Notes under the pieces: model-generated
What the model was told of the DNA's origin: nothing
What the model saw: only the letters and a program-made list of their open reading frames with translations
Databases searched by the model: none
In this document: positions 7,920-15,736 of the stretch, piece by piece
Layout of the letters: each line of letters opens with the position of its first letter
Numbering within the stretch: position 1 is the stretch's first letter
Made by a program: the position numbers and the translations under genes
From: Pseudaquidulcibacter sp964443435
GTDB lineage: Bacteria > Pseudomonadota > Alphaproteobacteria > Caulobacterales > Aquidulcibacteraceae
Reading direction: 5' to 3'
Assembly (NCBI GenBank): GCA_964443435.1
Contig: CAYUCW010000021.1
Span: 1-33,073, forward strand
Length of the DNA: 33,073 nucleotides

Positions 7920-9117
7920 CATATCCACCCACTTGTTCTTGAGAATTTATTATTTTGGCATTTTTATATTTTACGCCAATTATAAGGTTTTTATCGATTT
8001 TGCTTCTATCCCATGGCCTTGCGCCTGATTTTGAATAGACATAATTTTCAAGCCTATTAGTAGCAATAGGATTGAAATTCTTATTAATTGAAATCTCTTT
8101 TCTAAGATTAATATTCGCTTTTGCTTTATAAGGGGCAAAGGCATTCATTCCATTTGGCAAAGCTTCGTAATAATCAATCAGCTTCGCATCCATAGAATTT
8201 TTTATTAAATTTCCTTTAGCATATAAGTCTAAATCGCCAGAACCGCCAAATAAAAGCATAGGAAGATTTTTTTTAGTATCAGGGCCACTAATCATAATAT
8301 TATTTATTAAATCAATATTACCGATTGCTTTGGCTTTCCCAGTCCATTGATCTTCTACTAAAGTATATTGTACACACGCATTACCAGGGTTATAAAAAAT
8401 ATTATTGGCAATCAAAGCACTTGCACCACCCTTAAGCAAAGGATTTCTTTCATTATTGCAAGCGTATAAATTACCAATTATTTGAATATTTCTTACATTA
8501 TCATGAATAAGACTTCCCATTGAATGTGGGCCTTTGGCATGTGAAGAATCATGAAGTGCGTTCGCGATAATATTATTCTTAAAAATTATATTATGCGAAG
8601 TATTTGCCTGCCATTCAGAAAGGTTTGCGCCATTAAATCTTGGCCCCGAGGCCGATAAGCATTCATCAATTGCCCAGCTTATAGAGCAATTTTCAATTAT
8701 TATATTATTTGCGGCAGTAATTGCGATTCCATCGGGTTCAAAGCCAGATTTATTGGGCATGCCCGCATCCCCAGGCCTTACTGAAATATGTCTTATATAG
8801 ACATTATTGGCACTTATATTTATGCCGCCTTTAATAAGGCAAATCCCGGGGTTTGGCGCAGTTTCCCCGCAAATAATTAAATCAGGATTTTTAATTACAA
8901 GATTTTGTTTATTTAAATCTATAATTCCAGCGGTTTCAAAAATAATTTTTCTTGGAAAATTTTGTTCAATTGCAAATTTAAGCGAACCAATTCCGTCGAA
9001 ATTTCTATTTGTAACTTTAATTATTTTATAGTCTTGAGGTCGTAGTTTTTTGTCGCCAAAATAATTTAGCGAAAAGGCAGCAATGGCATCAGTAATTATT
9101 TCTCTTCTTGAAAACAT
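7909..9117 (-). CDS. Pectate lyase (PL1-like), Tat-exported
   Basis: A 402-residue parallel beta-helix protein resembling polysaccharide lyase family 1, which cleaves de-esterified homogalacturonan by beta-elimination. Repeating turns with Asn ladders run through residues 60-280. PL1-like landmarks are GETAPNPG (84-91), VRPGD (113-117), Asp129 in PDGIAI, SWAIDE (147-152, with Asp151), HAKGPHSMGSLIHDN (193-207) and NERNPLLKGG with Arg224 as the probable catalytic arginine. The N-terminus MFSRREIITDAIAAFSL has a twin-arginine pair and hydrophobic stretch, indicating Tat export. It is second in the operon, 121 bp after TonB receptor 1, with two hairpins in that gap. Family assignment is by pattern; an exact subfamily cannot be given. 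Confidence 0.85.
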   Translation of the reverse strand: MFSRREIITDAIAAFSLNYFGDKKLRPQDYKIIKVTNRNFDGIGSLKFAIEQNFPRKIIFETAGIIDLNKQNLVIKNPDLIICGETAPNPGICLIKGGINISANNVYIRHISVRPGDAGMPNKSGFEPDGIAITAANNIIIENCSISWAIDECLSASGPRFNGANLSEWQANTSHNIIFKNNIIANALHDSSHAKGPHSMGSLIHDNVRNIQIIGNLYACNNERNPLLKGGASALIANNIFYNPGNACVQYTLVEDQWTGKAKAIGNIDLINNIMISGPDTKKNLPMLLFGGSGDLDLYAKGNLIKNSMDAKLIDYYEALPNGMNAFAPYKAKANINLRKEISINKNFNPIATNRLENYVYSKSGARPWDRSKIDKNLIIGVKYKNAKIINSQEQVGGYDAI

Positions 9118-9143
9118 ATTTGCGCTTCTAAAAACAAATTATA

Positions 9144-9170
9144 GATTGGGCATTATTACAATGCCCAATC
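9144..9170 (-). other. Intergenic hairpin in the receptor 1 / PL1 gap
   Basis: A perfect 10-bp inverted repeat, GATTGGGCAT at 9144-9153 and ATGCCCAATC at 9161-9170, with a 7-base loop. It ends 27 bp before the PL1 start. No uridine tract follows in the direction of transcription, so an mRNA processing or stabilising stem is likelier than a terminator. Confidence 0.5.
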
Positions 9171-9201
9171 TGAACAATATATATTCTATAAATAGAAGTA
9201 T

Positions 9202-9227
9202 AAGTAAGCCACATGAATGGCTTACTT
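9202..9227 (-). other. Hairpin just after TonB receptor 1
   Basis: AAGTAAGCC at 9202-9210 pairs perfectly with GGCTTACTT at 9219-9227 over an 8-base loop. It starts 12 bases after the receptor stop codon. The following minus-strand bases are only moderately T-rich, so it may be a leaky terminator or a 3'-end stabiliser that lets the receptor be made at a higher level than the downstream enzymes. Confidence 0.5.
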
Positions 9228-9238
9228 ATTATTTAATA

Positions 9239-12200
9239 TTAAAACTGATACTTAACGCCAAAGTTAACCTGAGTACCAGTGCTTCCATAAGCATTTATTA
9301 CACGTTGATCATATGCCCAACGATTATTGGTCTGATTGGTAATATTAAGCGCTTCAAGAACAAATGATATTTTCTTGGTTGGGCTATATCTGAATGAAAA
9401 GTCAATATTTGTTGTTGGCTCTGATCCACCAAATTCATTCATTAATGGGCCATCGCAAGCCGTACCATTTGATTGCAAGCCTGGGCTACAAGCACCAGAT
9501 GCGATCGGATAAGTTGTATAATAACCATCACGTTTTGCCATTGAAATACGTGTATTAATTTTATCAGTCTCATAATAAAGAGTGAAGTTTAATGCATTTG
9601 GTGACGCATTAAGCCAAGGACCAGTTCCATATACTGGTGCTACTGTAGCACTACCTGGATCAAGTATATAAGTTAAATCAGATTCAATATGAGTTGCATT
9701 TAACTGAACACCCAAATCTTTTAATGGACCCGGTAAGAAAGTTAAATCAGTTTGGAAGTTTACTTCCCAACCGCTTAAGCTTCCGCCCGGAGCATCACGG
9801 AATTGACGTGCCGCAATTTCATAATCATTAGTTATATAAGATACTTGGTTTGCACCATTAACAGTTCCATTATTAAACTGAGCCAAAAGTGCATTAATTG
9901 TACCTTGATCTACTAATTCAGAAATTGGCGCTGAATAGAATACTGTTTGTGGATACGATTCAATGTCTTTTTGGAATAAAGCAACAGAGAATAAAGCACC
10001 CTTATTGAAATACCATTCATAAGAGAAGTCATAAGCTTCTGCACGATATGGGTTAAGTTTTGGATTACCAACAGTCATTGTAGCGCCAGTTGTGTTTCCA
10101 TTATTTGGAATAGAAATGGCGGAAATCGCTGGCGATAATTGCACCAATTGCGGTCTTGCCATAACTTTAGATGCGCCAAGACGAACATACATATTTCTTC
10201 TAAAATTATATGATGCATTGAATGAAGGCAATGTATCATCATATTCATTTTCACCAGTAATTGGTGCGCCAATTGCGGTTTGGCCTGATGCAAGAATTTC
10301 TGTTTTAACCTGTCTTACGCCAATATTTCCAGACAATGGTCTTGAGAATAATTCAGTGTCAAAATTAAGTTGGGCATAACCGCCAGACGATAATTCCTTA
10401 ACGCCAAAACTTGCCTGACGGTTTCTTTTATTAGTAATAGTGAAATCACCAAATTTATTTATACAATTACAAGTAAAACCAAAAACACTGTCAAAAGCTT
10501 CAATTGACGGGGCAAAGAAGCTTGTAGTCGTTCCGGCTGGAACTTCTAAGCCTTGACCAAATTGAATTACTTTACCAAGTCTTTCACTTGTTACGCGCGC
10601 TTCTCTTTCAGTTGGATTTAAAGTATCGGTTTGTCTTTCAAATTGATTAGTTTTAAATTCAAATGTTCTTGTAACCGCACCAAATTTCAAAGTGAAAGTG
10701 TCATTAAAGCGATAGTTGAAATCGGCTTTAGCTGTTGAATAATCATTTGATGTTTCGCGTGTAAAGTGCCTCATACCTGAGAAGCCTTTAACAATGCCCC
10801 AAAGGTTTGGATCGGCGGCATTAAATCCTAAATCTATAATAGGCATAGTATTTGTATTACGCTCATCATATGTAAATGTAGCTGGCGAATCCATATAGTT
10901 AAATTCAACCAAAGTACCACGATAGAAATTGTTTGAATTAGAGAAGCCTGCCGTAAAATTACCACGTAATTTACTTGTAAACTCTCTATCTAAATTGATA
11001 GAGAATTGTTTAAATTCAGTGGTATATTCACCTCTATCCGCAGCAGAGCGCCAATCAACATTTCTTAATTTTAAATAATTTGCATTATTATTTACAACAT
11101 TTGCATCAAGCACATCGACCGCAGGGCGACCAATTAGTTTGTCACGGAAAGCCATGCCATCAGATGACGCAATATAGCCTACTGATAATGGGTTATTATA
11201 ATATTCATATGTATCAAGATTATTAGGGTTAAATGAGAAAGTGAAGCCAGCAACAGGCGTTGTACCATTTAATTGCTGTCCGCAATCAACACTATGATTA
11301 AGTTCTGTTGCCGCAACCGCTGTACATAAAGATGGGTATAGACCTCTCTTATTCGCAACACTTGTTGCCGCAGTCGCAGTATTAAAAGTAGCATTTGTAT
11401 TATTGCGATTTAAACCAACCGCTGAAACTTGATAAATCGTACTTTTGTTTTCAAAGTTTGAATAAAGTCCATCAAGGGTAAATCTTGTTTTGCTATCAAG
11501 TTGAATTTGTAAAGCACCTGTAAGACCAAGGCGTTTTTGCTCTACGTCTTGTTGCTCAATTGAAGGAAGCGCTGGGAATTTTACAAGTGAATCATTACAT
11601 CCTGGTGTAGTTGCAGTTGCGCCAACAGTAACAAAGCTTGCGCAATTTGGATAAAGTTTTGCATAGGCAACAGGATCAGAACCAGTTTGAGCGGCAATTA
11701 CAGATGGGTTTGTGATAATTGTACCAAATGTAGTGCCAGTTGGCGCCGAGAAGCCAGCGCGACCAGGAATTTCATTGCCTGCCCATGTTGTACCGCGATA
11801 AACATAATCCGATGATCCCGCACCACGACGATATTGGTCATTTTCACCATTACGCTCTGAATAAGCCGCCGAACCTAGGAAACCAATTTTTCCATCCATC
11901 CAACGCTTAGAGAAAATCGCAGTAGCACGTGGGCTGTGGATTTCGCCATTTGTATTAAAAGAATCTTGAATAGAAAAAGCTAATTGAGGCTTATTAACAG
12001 GATAGTTAAATGGCTTGCCTGTAATTAGGTCAACAGTAGCGCCAAGCGATCCTTCATCAGTTTCAGCAGAAGCAGTTTTTCTTACTTGCAAAGAATTGAA
12101 AAGTTCAGAAGCGAATGTATTAAAATCAAATGCACGTGATCTATTAGGTGTAGAGCCTGCATCATTTGCCCCAGCAGTTGCTAAGGCTTCAAGGCCATTA

Positions 12201-12550
12201 ATGCGAACGCGCGTGAAGTCACCACCAAGGCCACGTACCGAAATTGAACGGCCTTCACCATTATCGCGGTCAATTGAGATGCCTGGAATACGTTGCAAAG
12301 ATTCAGCAAGGTTTGCATCTGGGAAATCGGCTATATCTTCAGCATCAATCGCATCAAGCATTACATCTGCTTTTTGCTTTATTCTTAATGCGCTCTGCAA
12401 AGAGGCACGATAGCCAGTCACAACCACAGTTTCAGATGCTTTATCTTTTTCTTGCGCAAAAACTGCCGCAGGCGTTAAATTGCCAACAAAAACAATTGCT
12501 GTTGTCGCAAAAAGTATATTTTTTATTTTAGTATTTTTACTTAGTTTCAT
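9239..12550 (-). CDS. TonB-dependent receptor 1 (Caulobacter/Xanthomonas type)
   Basis: A 1103-residue outer-membrane active transporter that uses TonB/ExbBD energy to import a bound ligand, here probably a pectin oligosaccharide. The signal peptide ends near AAVFAQ. The TonB box region ETVVVTGYRASLQSAL is followed by the plug (about 50-180) with NLAESLQRIPGIS, ISVRGLGGDFTRVRING and DEGSLGATVDL, and then a 22-strand-type barrel ending in phenylalanine (VNFGVKYQF). There is no N-terminal STN signalling domain. The ATG at 12550 is preceded by GGGGAG at a good distance; a longer in-frame reading starts upstream without a signal peptide. It is first in the pectinase operon. Cysteine pairs occur in predicted external loops. 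Confidence 0.93.
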   Translation of the reverse strand: MKLSKNTKIKNILFATTAIVFVGNLTPAAVFAQEKDKASETVVVTGYRASLQSALRIKQKADVMLDAIDAEDIADFPDANLAESLQRIPGISIDRDNGEGRSISVRGLGGDFTRVRINGLEALATAGANDAGSTPNRSRAFDFNTFASELFNSLQVRKTASAETDEGSLGATVDLITGKPFNYPVNKPQLAFSIQDSFNTNGEIHSPRATAIFSKRWMDGKIGFLGSAAYSERNGENDQYRRGAGSSDYVYRGTTWAGNEIPGRAGFSAPTGTTFGTIITNPSVIAAQTGSDPVAYAKLYPNCASFVTVGATATTPGCNDSLVKFPALPSIEQQDVEQKRLGLTGALQIQLDSKTRFTLDGLYSNFENKSTIYQVSAVGLNRNNTNATFNTATAATSVANKRGLYPSLCTAVAATELNHSVDCGQQLNGTTPVAGFTFSFNPNNLDTYEYYNNPLSVGYIASSDGMAFRDKLIGRPAVDVLDANVVNNNANYLKLRNVDWRSAADRGEYTTEFKQFSINLDREFTSKLRGNFTAGFSNSNNFYRGTLVEFNYMDSPATFTYDERNTNTMPIIDLGFNAADPNLWGIVKGFSGMRHFTRETSNDYSTAKADFNYRFNDTFTLKFGAVTRTFEFKTNQFERQTDTLNPTEREARVTSERLGKVIQFGQGLEVPAGTTTSFFAPSIEAFDSVFGFTCNCINKFGDFTITNKRNRQASFGVKELSSGGYAQLNFDTELFSRPLSGNIGVRQVKTEILASGQTAIGAPITGENEYDDTLPSFNASYNFRRNMYVRLGASKVMARPQLVQLSPAISAISIPNNGNTTGATMTVGNPKLNPYRAEAYDFSYEWYFNKGALFSVALFQKDIESYPQTVFYSAPISELVDQGTINALLAQFNNGTVNGANQVSYITNDYEIAARQFRDAPGGSLSGWEVNFQTDLTFLPGPLKDLGVQLNATHIESDLTYILDPGSATVAPVYGTGPWLNASPNALNFTLYYETDKINTRISMAKRDGYYTTYPIASGACSPGLQSNGTACDGPLMNEFGGSEPTTNIDFSFRYSPTKKISFVLEALNITNQTNNRWAYDQRVINAYGSTGTQVNFGVKYQF

Positions 12551-12562
12551 TTTACACTCCCC

Positions 12563-12580
12563 ACACCTAGATACCGGTGT
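12563..12580 (-). promoter_or_regulatory. Dyad in the 5' leader of the pectinase operon
   Basis: An 18-bp dyad ACACC-N8-GGTGT lies directly before the Shine-Dalgarno of TonB receptor 1 and downstream of the candidate promoter. It could be an operator or a leader hairpin. It does not resemble the TTGTCNGACAA palindrome found at the arabinan genes. Confidence 0.3.
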
Positions 12581-12608
12581 CATTATATATTATTTTTACT
12601 TTTTTGCA

Positions 12609-12638
12609 TTTATAATATAAATATTATTTAAAAGTCAA
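12609..12638 (-). promoter_or_regulatory. Candidate promoter of the pectinase operon
   Basis: On the minus strand TTGACT (12638-12633) and TATAAA (12614-12609) are 18 bp apart, 5/6 to each sigma70 consensus. Transcription would begin near 12602, leaving a leader of about 50 bases before the receptor ATG. The divergent regulator gene starts at 12805; its own promoter was not identified in the AT-rich remainder of this 254-bp gap. Confidence 0.5.
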
Positions 12639-12804
12639 TGCTTATCTCAAAAAAATATGAAGTTTATAACTTTGCTAACATATTGTTTATAATGCCTTAT
12701 TCTATATTTTTTTATATAAAAGGGTAAAATTTGCTTTTTAAATTTACTTGCTATTTTTTTTAATCTATTTTAATTCTGAAATAATATTTAAATAGGGAAA
12801 TTTT

Positions 12805-13572
12805 ATGATAGACGAAGATTCTGACGAATTAGAAGAAATTAGCTTATCCTCGCGGGAGCCTTCGTTTTTAAATACTTTTCATCAAGGTCGCTTACATGGC
12901 GCTTTAGCGCGCAAACTTGGTGTGAAAATACTTAGCGGAACTTATAAAAGTAATGAAATACTTCCTAATGAAGTTGAAGCCAGTAATATTCATGAAATTT
13001 CGCGATCTGGATATAGAGAAGCAATAAGAATTCTTGCTTCAAAAGGTTTGGTTGATAGTAAGCCAAAACTTGGCACAAGAGTGACCGAGCGTGATAGATG
13101 GAATATTCTTGACCCTGAAGTACTTGGCTGGATGTTTGAAACCGAACCTTCTAAAGATTTTGTAACTGGCTTATTTGAACTTAGATTAATTACTGAACCT
13201 GCGGCGGCGGCATTGGCGGCGGAAAGAAGGACAGATCAAGACGTTGAGCTTATGCGGGATTCACTTGAAATTATGAAGCAATATTCACTTGCCGATGAGA
13301 GAGGCCGTAAAGCAGATCTTGAATTTCATAATTATTTAATGAAATCTACCAAAAATGAAGCTTTAATATCTTTAAGCACTTCAATTAGTGCTGCGGTTGC
13401 ATGGACAACTATTTTCAAACAAAGAGCTGGCGATTTACCAAGAGACCCACTTCCAGATCATATCGCAGTATTTGAAGCAATAGAAAGAAAAGATTCAAGC
13501 TCTGCAAGATGGTGCATGGAAACTTTAGTGCGCATGGCACTAAAAGATACCCATGCAAGCATGAATAATTAG
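12805..13572 (+). CDS. FadR-subfamily GntR transcriptional regulator
   Basis: A 255-residue DNA-binding regulator. Residues about 28-100 are the winged helix-turn-helix (ILPNEVEASNIHEISRSGYR, then ASKGLVDSKPKLGTRV). Residues about 118-245 are the all-helical FCD ligand domain typical of the FadR subfamily. Metal-site residues Asp171 and His175 (ADLEFHNYL) and His219 (PDHIAVFEAI) are present, while the usual third histidine position near 241 is leucine. The subfamily commonly senses sugar acids or related carboxylates. It lies between the pectinase operon and the ABC importer genes and is the obvious candidate to bind the TTGTCNGACAA sites in this window. A sugar-acid effector such as L-arabonate is inference. 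Confidence 0.88.
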   Translation: MIDEDSDELEEISLSSREPSFLNTFHQGRLHGALARKLGVKILSGTYKSNEILPNEVEASNIHEISRSGYREAIRILASKGLVDSKPKLGTRVTERDRWNILDPEVLGWMFETEPSKDFVTGLFELRLITEPAAAALAAERRTDQDVELMRDSLEIMKQYSLADERGRKADLEFHNYLMKSTKNEALISLSTSISAAVAWTTIFKQRAGDLPRDPLPDHIAVFEAIERKDSSSARWCMETLVRMALKDTHASMNN

Positions 13573-13575
13573 AAT

Positions 13576-13586
13576 AACTCAGACAA
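13576..13586. promoter_or_regulatory. Operator half-site after the regulator gene
   Basis: AACTCAGACAA matches 7 of the 10 specified bases of TTGTCNGACAA, with one intact half. It begins three bases after the regulator stop codon, about 120 bp upstream of the better site at 13704. A partial site alone is weak evidence. Confidence 0.35.
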
Positions 13587-13689
13587 TATAAAGGATTTTT
13601 CCTGTTAAAAATTAGATTATTTAATAAATTTGACAATAAATACGCGATTTACTGCATTATTAATGAGTGACCTTAATTAAAAACAATTA

Positions 13690-13718
13690 TTGACAAAGAA
13701 GTTTTGTCTGAGTAATAA
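13690..13718 (+). promoter_or_regulatory. Promoter and operator of the ABC importer operon
   Basis: A perfect TTGACA at 13690-13695 is followed after 17 bp by TAATAA at 13713-13718, a weak -10. Inside the spacer and reaching the -10 is TTGTCTGAGTA (13704-13714), matching 8 of 10 specified bases of the palindrome TTGTCNGACAA. Binding there would block RNA polymerase, so the site predicts repression relieved by an inducer. Confidence 0.55.
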
Positions 13719-13749
13719 TTTAAGAAAAAATTATCTCAAGGGCAAATTT

Positions 13750-14850
13750 ATGTTAAAAATTAACAATCTAACCAAATCATATGGTGAGACATTAGTATTA
13801 GAAAACATAAATCTAGAAATTGCTTCAAATAGCTTTATCGCATTTCTTGGCCCATCTGGTTGTGGAAAAACAACATTACTTCGTCTTATAGCTGGCCTTA
13901 TTGATAATAATATTGGCGAAATTTTTATAGACGATAAAAGAATAGATAAATTACCACCCGCGCAGCGTAATACTGCGATGGTTTTCCAAAATTATGCATT
14001 ATACCCGCATATGAGCGTAGAAAATAATCTTAAATTTGGCTTGGAAAACATAAAGCTTCCAAAAAATGAAATTGCATCGCGCATTAATCATGCAATGGAA
14101 ATCCTTGAAATTTCCCATTTAGTCAATAAAAAGCCCGGACAATTATCGGGCGGACAAAAGCAGCGAGTTGCAATTGGTAGGGCAATTGTAAAAAACCCTA
14201 AGATATTCCTTTTTGATGAGCCTTTGTCAAACCTTGATGCCTCTTTGAGGCTTAAAACTAGAATTGAGCTTGCTGAGCTTCATCGCAAACTTGATGCAAT
14301 TATGATTCTTGTAACTCATGATCAGATTGAAGCGATGACTTTGGCGGACAAAATTGTCGTCCTAAATGATAAAAAAATACAACAATTTGGTGCACCAATT
14401 GATATTTATAATAGGCCAGTGAATAAATTTGTTGCTTCATTTGTTGGCGCACCTGAGATTAACTATTTGCCTATTAAAATTACTAATAATAAAGGCAAAA
14501 TAGAAATTAATCTTGGTTCAAAAACTTCTATCAAGTCAAAATATGAATTTGATAGCGCCACAGATTATTCAGCTTATGAAATTGGTATAAGACCTGAATA
14601 TCTTAAATGCGTTTCTTCTGAAAATGCTGACCTAATAGCAAACATAGAAATAATAGAGAGATTAGGCGATAGGTCAATTATTTATGCAAGCCTTGATACT
14701 GGCACAAAGATAAGAGTTCAAGATGAAGGCAATACAAAATATAAAATCGGCGATAAATTTGGCATTGTAATCAATAGTGATGGTATTATCTTATTTGATA
14801 ATAATGGCACAGCCATTTATCATGAAACTAATGGAGGGATGAATGAATAA
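13750..14850 (+). CDS. Sugar ABC transporter ATPase (MalK/UgpC/MsmX type)
   Basis: A 366-residue ATP-binding subunit of a CUT1-class sugar importer. Walker A is GPSGCGKTT (34-42), the Q-loop Gln is 80 (VFQNYALYPHM), the signature is LSGGQKQRVAIGRA (132-145), Walker B is KIFLFDEP (151-158) and the switch histidine is His190 (LVTHDQIEAM). Residues about 240-366 are the C-terminal OB/TOBE region usual in this group. The ATG at 13750 is chosen because AAGGG lies about eight bases upstream and the protein then begins MLKINNLTKSYG like its family. A longer in-frame reading would cross the promoter. It overlaps permease 1 by 8 bp. Confidence 0.93.
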   Translation: MLKINNLTKSYGETLVLENINLEIASNSFIAFLGPSGCGKTTLLRLIAGLIDNNIGEIFIDDKRIDKLPPAQRNTAMVFQNYALYPHMSVENNLKFGLENIKLPKNEIASRINHAMEILEISHLVNKKPGQLSGGQKQRVAIGRAIVKNPKIFLFDEPLSNLDASLRLKTRIELAELHRKLDAIMILVTHDQIEAMTLADKIVVLNDKKIQQFGAPIDIYNRPVNKFVASFVGAPEINYLPIKITNNKGKIEINLGSKTSIKSKYEFDSATDYSAYEIGIRPEYLKCVSSENADLIANIEIIERLGDRSIIYASLDTGTKIRVQDEGNTKYKIGDKFGIVINSDGIILFDNNGTAIYHETNGGMNE

Positions 14851-15736
14851 AGCTTCATTCCTTCAAAATGAGAAAATAAAAGGCTATTTTTTTATTGCGC
14901 CATTTCTAGCGGTTTTTATATTTTTACTAGCAATTCCATTTTTAAATGGCTTAATTCTAAGCTTTAATAAAGCAGATTTATTTGGGGCGCGGCAATTTGT
15001 AGGTATTGAAAATTACATACGCCTTTTTAAAGATGCTATTTTTCTACAATCATTGGGGAATACATTTTATTTCTTATTACTAAGCGTTATTCCGCTTACA
15101 ATCATTCCCTTAATACTCGCAATTGTTTTGAATAATGATGATAAAATTAGTGCCTTTTTTCGTGCCTTTTTCTTTTCTTCATCGGTTTTATCGGTAACAA
15201 TTGTGACATTAATTTGGCGCATGGTTCTTATGAATGATGGTGGCCTTGTTAATAATATACTTGGAATATTTGGTGTGGGGCCAGTCCCATTCTTAGCAAG
15301 TCCAAATTTTGTAATGGTTTCTATGGCTATTATCACAATTTGGTGGTGCATTGGCCTGCCCATGACTATGTATTTAGCCGCGCTTCAACAAGTTCCCGAT
15401 GATTTATATGAAGCGGCAATTCTTGATAATTCGAATTGGTTTAATACAATCATAAGAATAACAATCCCTATGATTGCTAAAACAATTTTCTTTGTCGCTA
15501 TTGTGCAAACTATAATGCAATTCCAATTATTTGGGCAACCGCAATTAATAACCCAAGGCGGCCCAAATGGCGCATCAAGACCAATTGTCTTATTCATATT
15601 CGAAGTTGGTTTCAGAAGGTGGGATATTGGATATGCGCAAGCGGCTTCACAAATCCTCACAATATTTATTTTAGGCATCACAATATTTCAATATATTTTA
15701 TTGAAAGAGCGACCATCAAAAGTGGGAGGCGCTTAG
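14843..15736 (+). CDS. Sugar ABC transporter permease 1 (MalF/UgpA type)
   Basis: A 297-residue inner-membrane permease with about six transmembrane helices, beginning near residues 14-40 and ending near 270-290. The cytoplasmic EAA loop that docks on the ATPase is at 190-192 (YEAAILDNSNWF...ITIPM), with Asn-Ser where the loop's usual Gly-Ala sits. It overlaps the ATPase gene by 8 bp and abuts permease 2, so the three are translationally coupled. With its neighbours it should form a complete CUT1 importer. The linked GH51 suggests arabino-oligosaccharides as cargo, comparable in layout to the arabino-oligosaccharide importers of Bacillus relatives; this substrate is inference. Confidence 0.92.
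   Translation: MNKASFLQNEKIKGYFFIAPFLAVFIFLLAIPFLNGLILSFNKADLFGARQFVGIENYIRLFKDAIFLQSLGNTFYFLLLSVIPLTIIPLILAIVLNNDDKISAFFRAFFFSSSVLSVTIVTLIWRMVLMNDGGLVNNILGIFGVGPVPFLASPNFVMVSMAIITIWWCIGLPMTMYLAALQQVPDDLYEAAILDNSNWFNTIIRITIPMIAKTIFFVAIVQTIMQFQLFGQPQLITQGGPNGASRPIVLFIFEVGFRRWDIGYAQAASQILTIFILGITIFQYILLKERPSKVGGA

Noticed and set aside
12015..12413. 132-codon open frame on the plus strand opposite TonB receptor 1.
   Set aside because: Its Ser/Arg/Pro-rich translation is the usual shadow of a receptor plug region; there is no independent support.
13590..13602. AGGA...TCCT mini-hairpin after the regulator gene as a terminator.
   Set aside because: Only a four-bp stem and no T-run following; not distinguishable from chance.
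13630..13662. A second TTGACA (13630-13635) before the ABC operon as an alternative promoter.
   Set aside because: No acceptable -10 lies 16-18 bp downstream; the pair at 13690 with operator is better.
13690..13749. Longer N-terminus for the ABC ATPase beginning at the TTG at 13690.
   Set aside because: It would start on the promoter -35 and add 20 residues absent from the family; the ATG at 13750 has a proper ribosome site.
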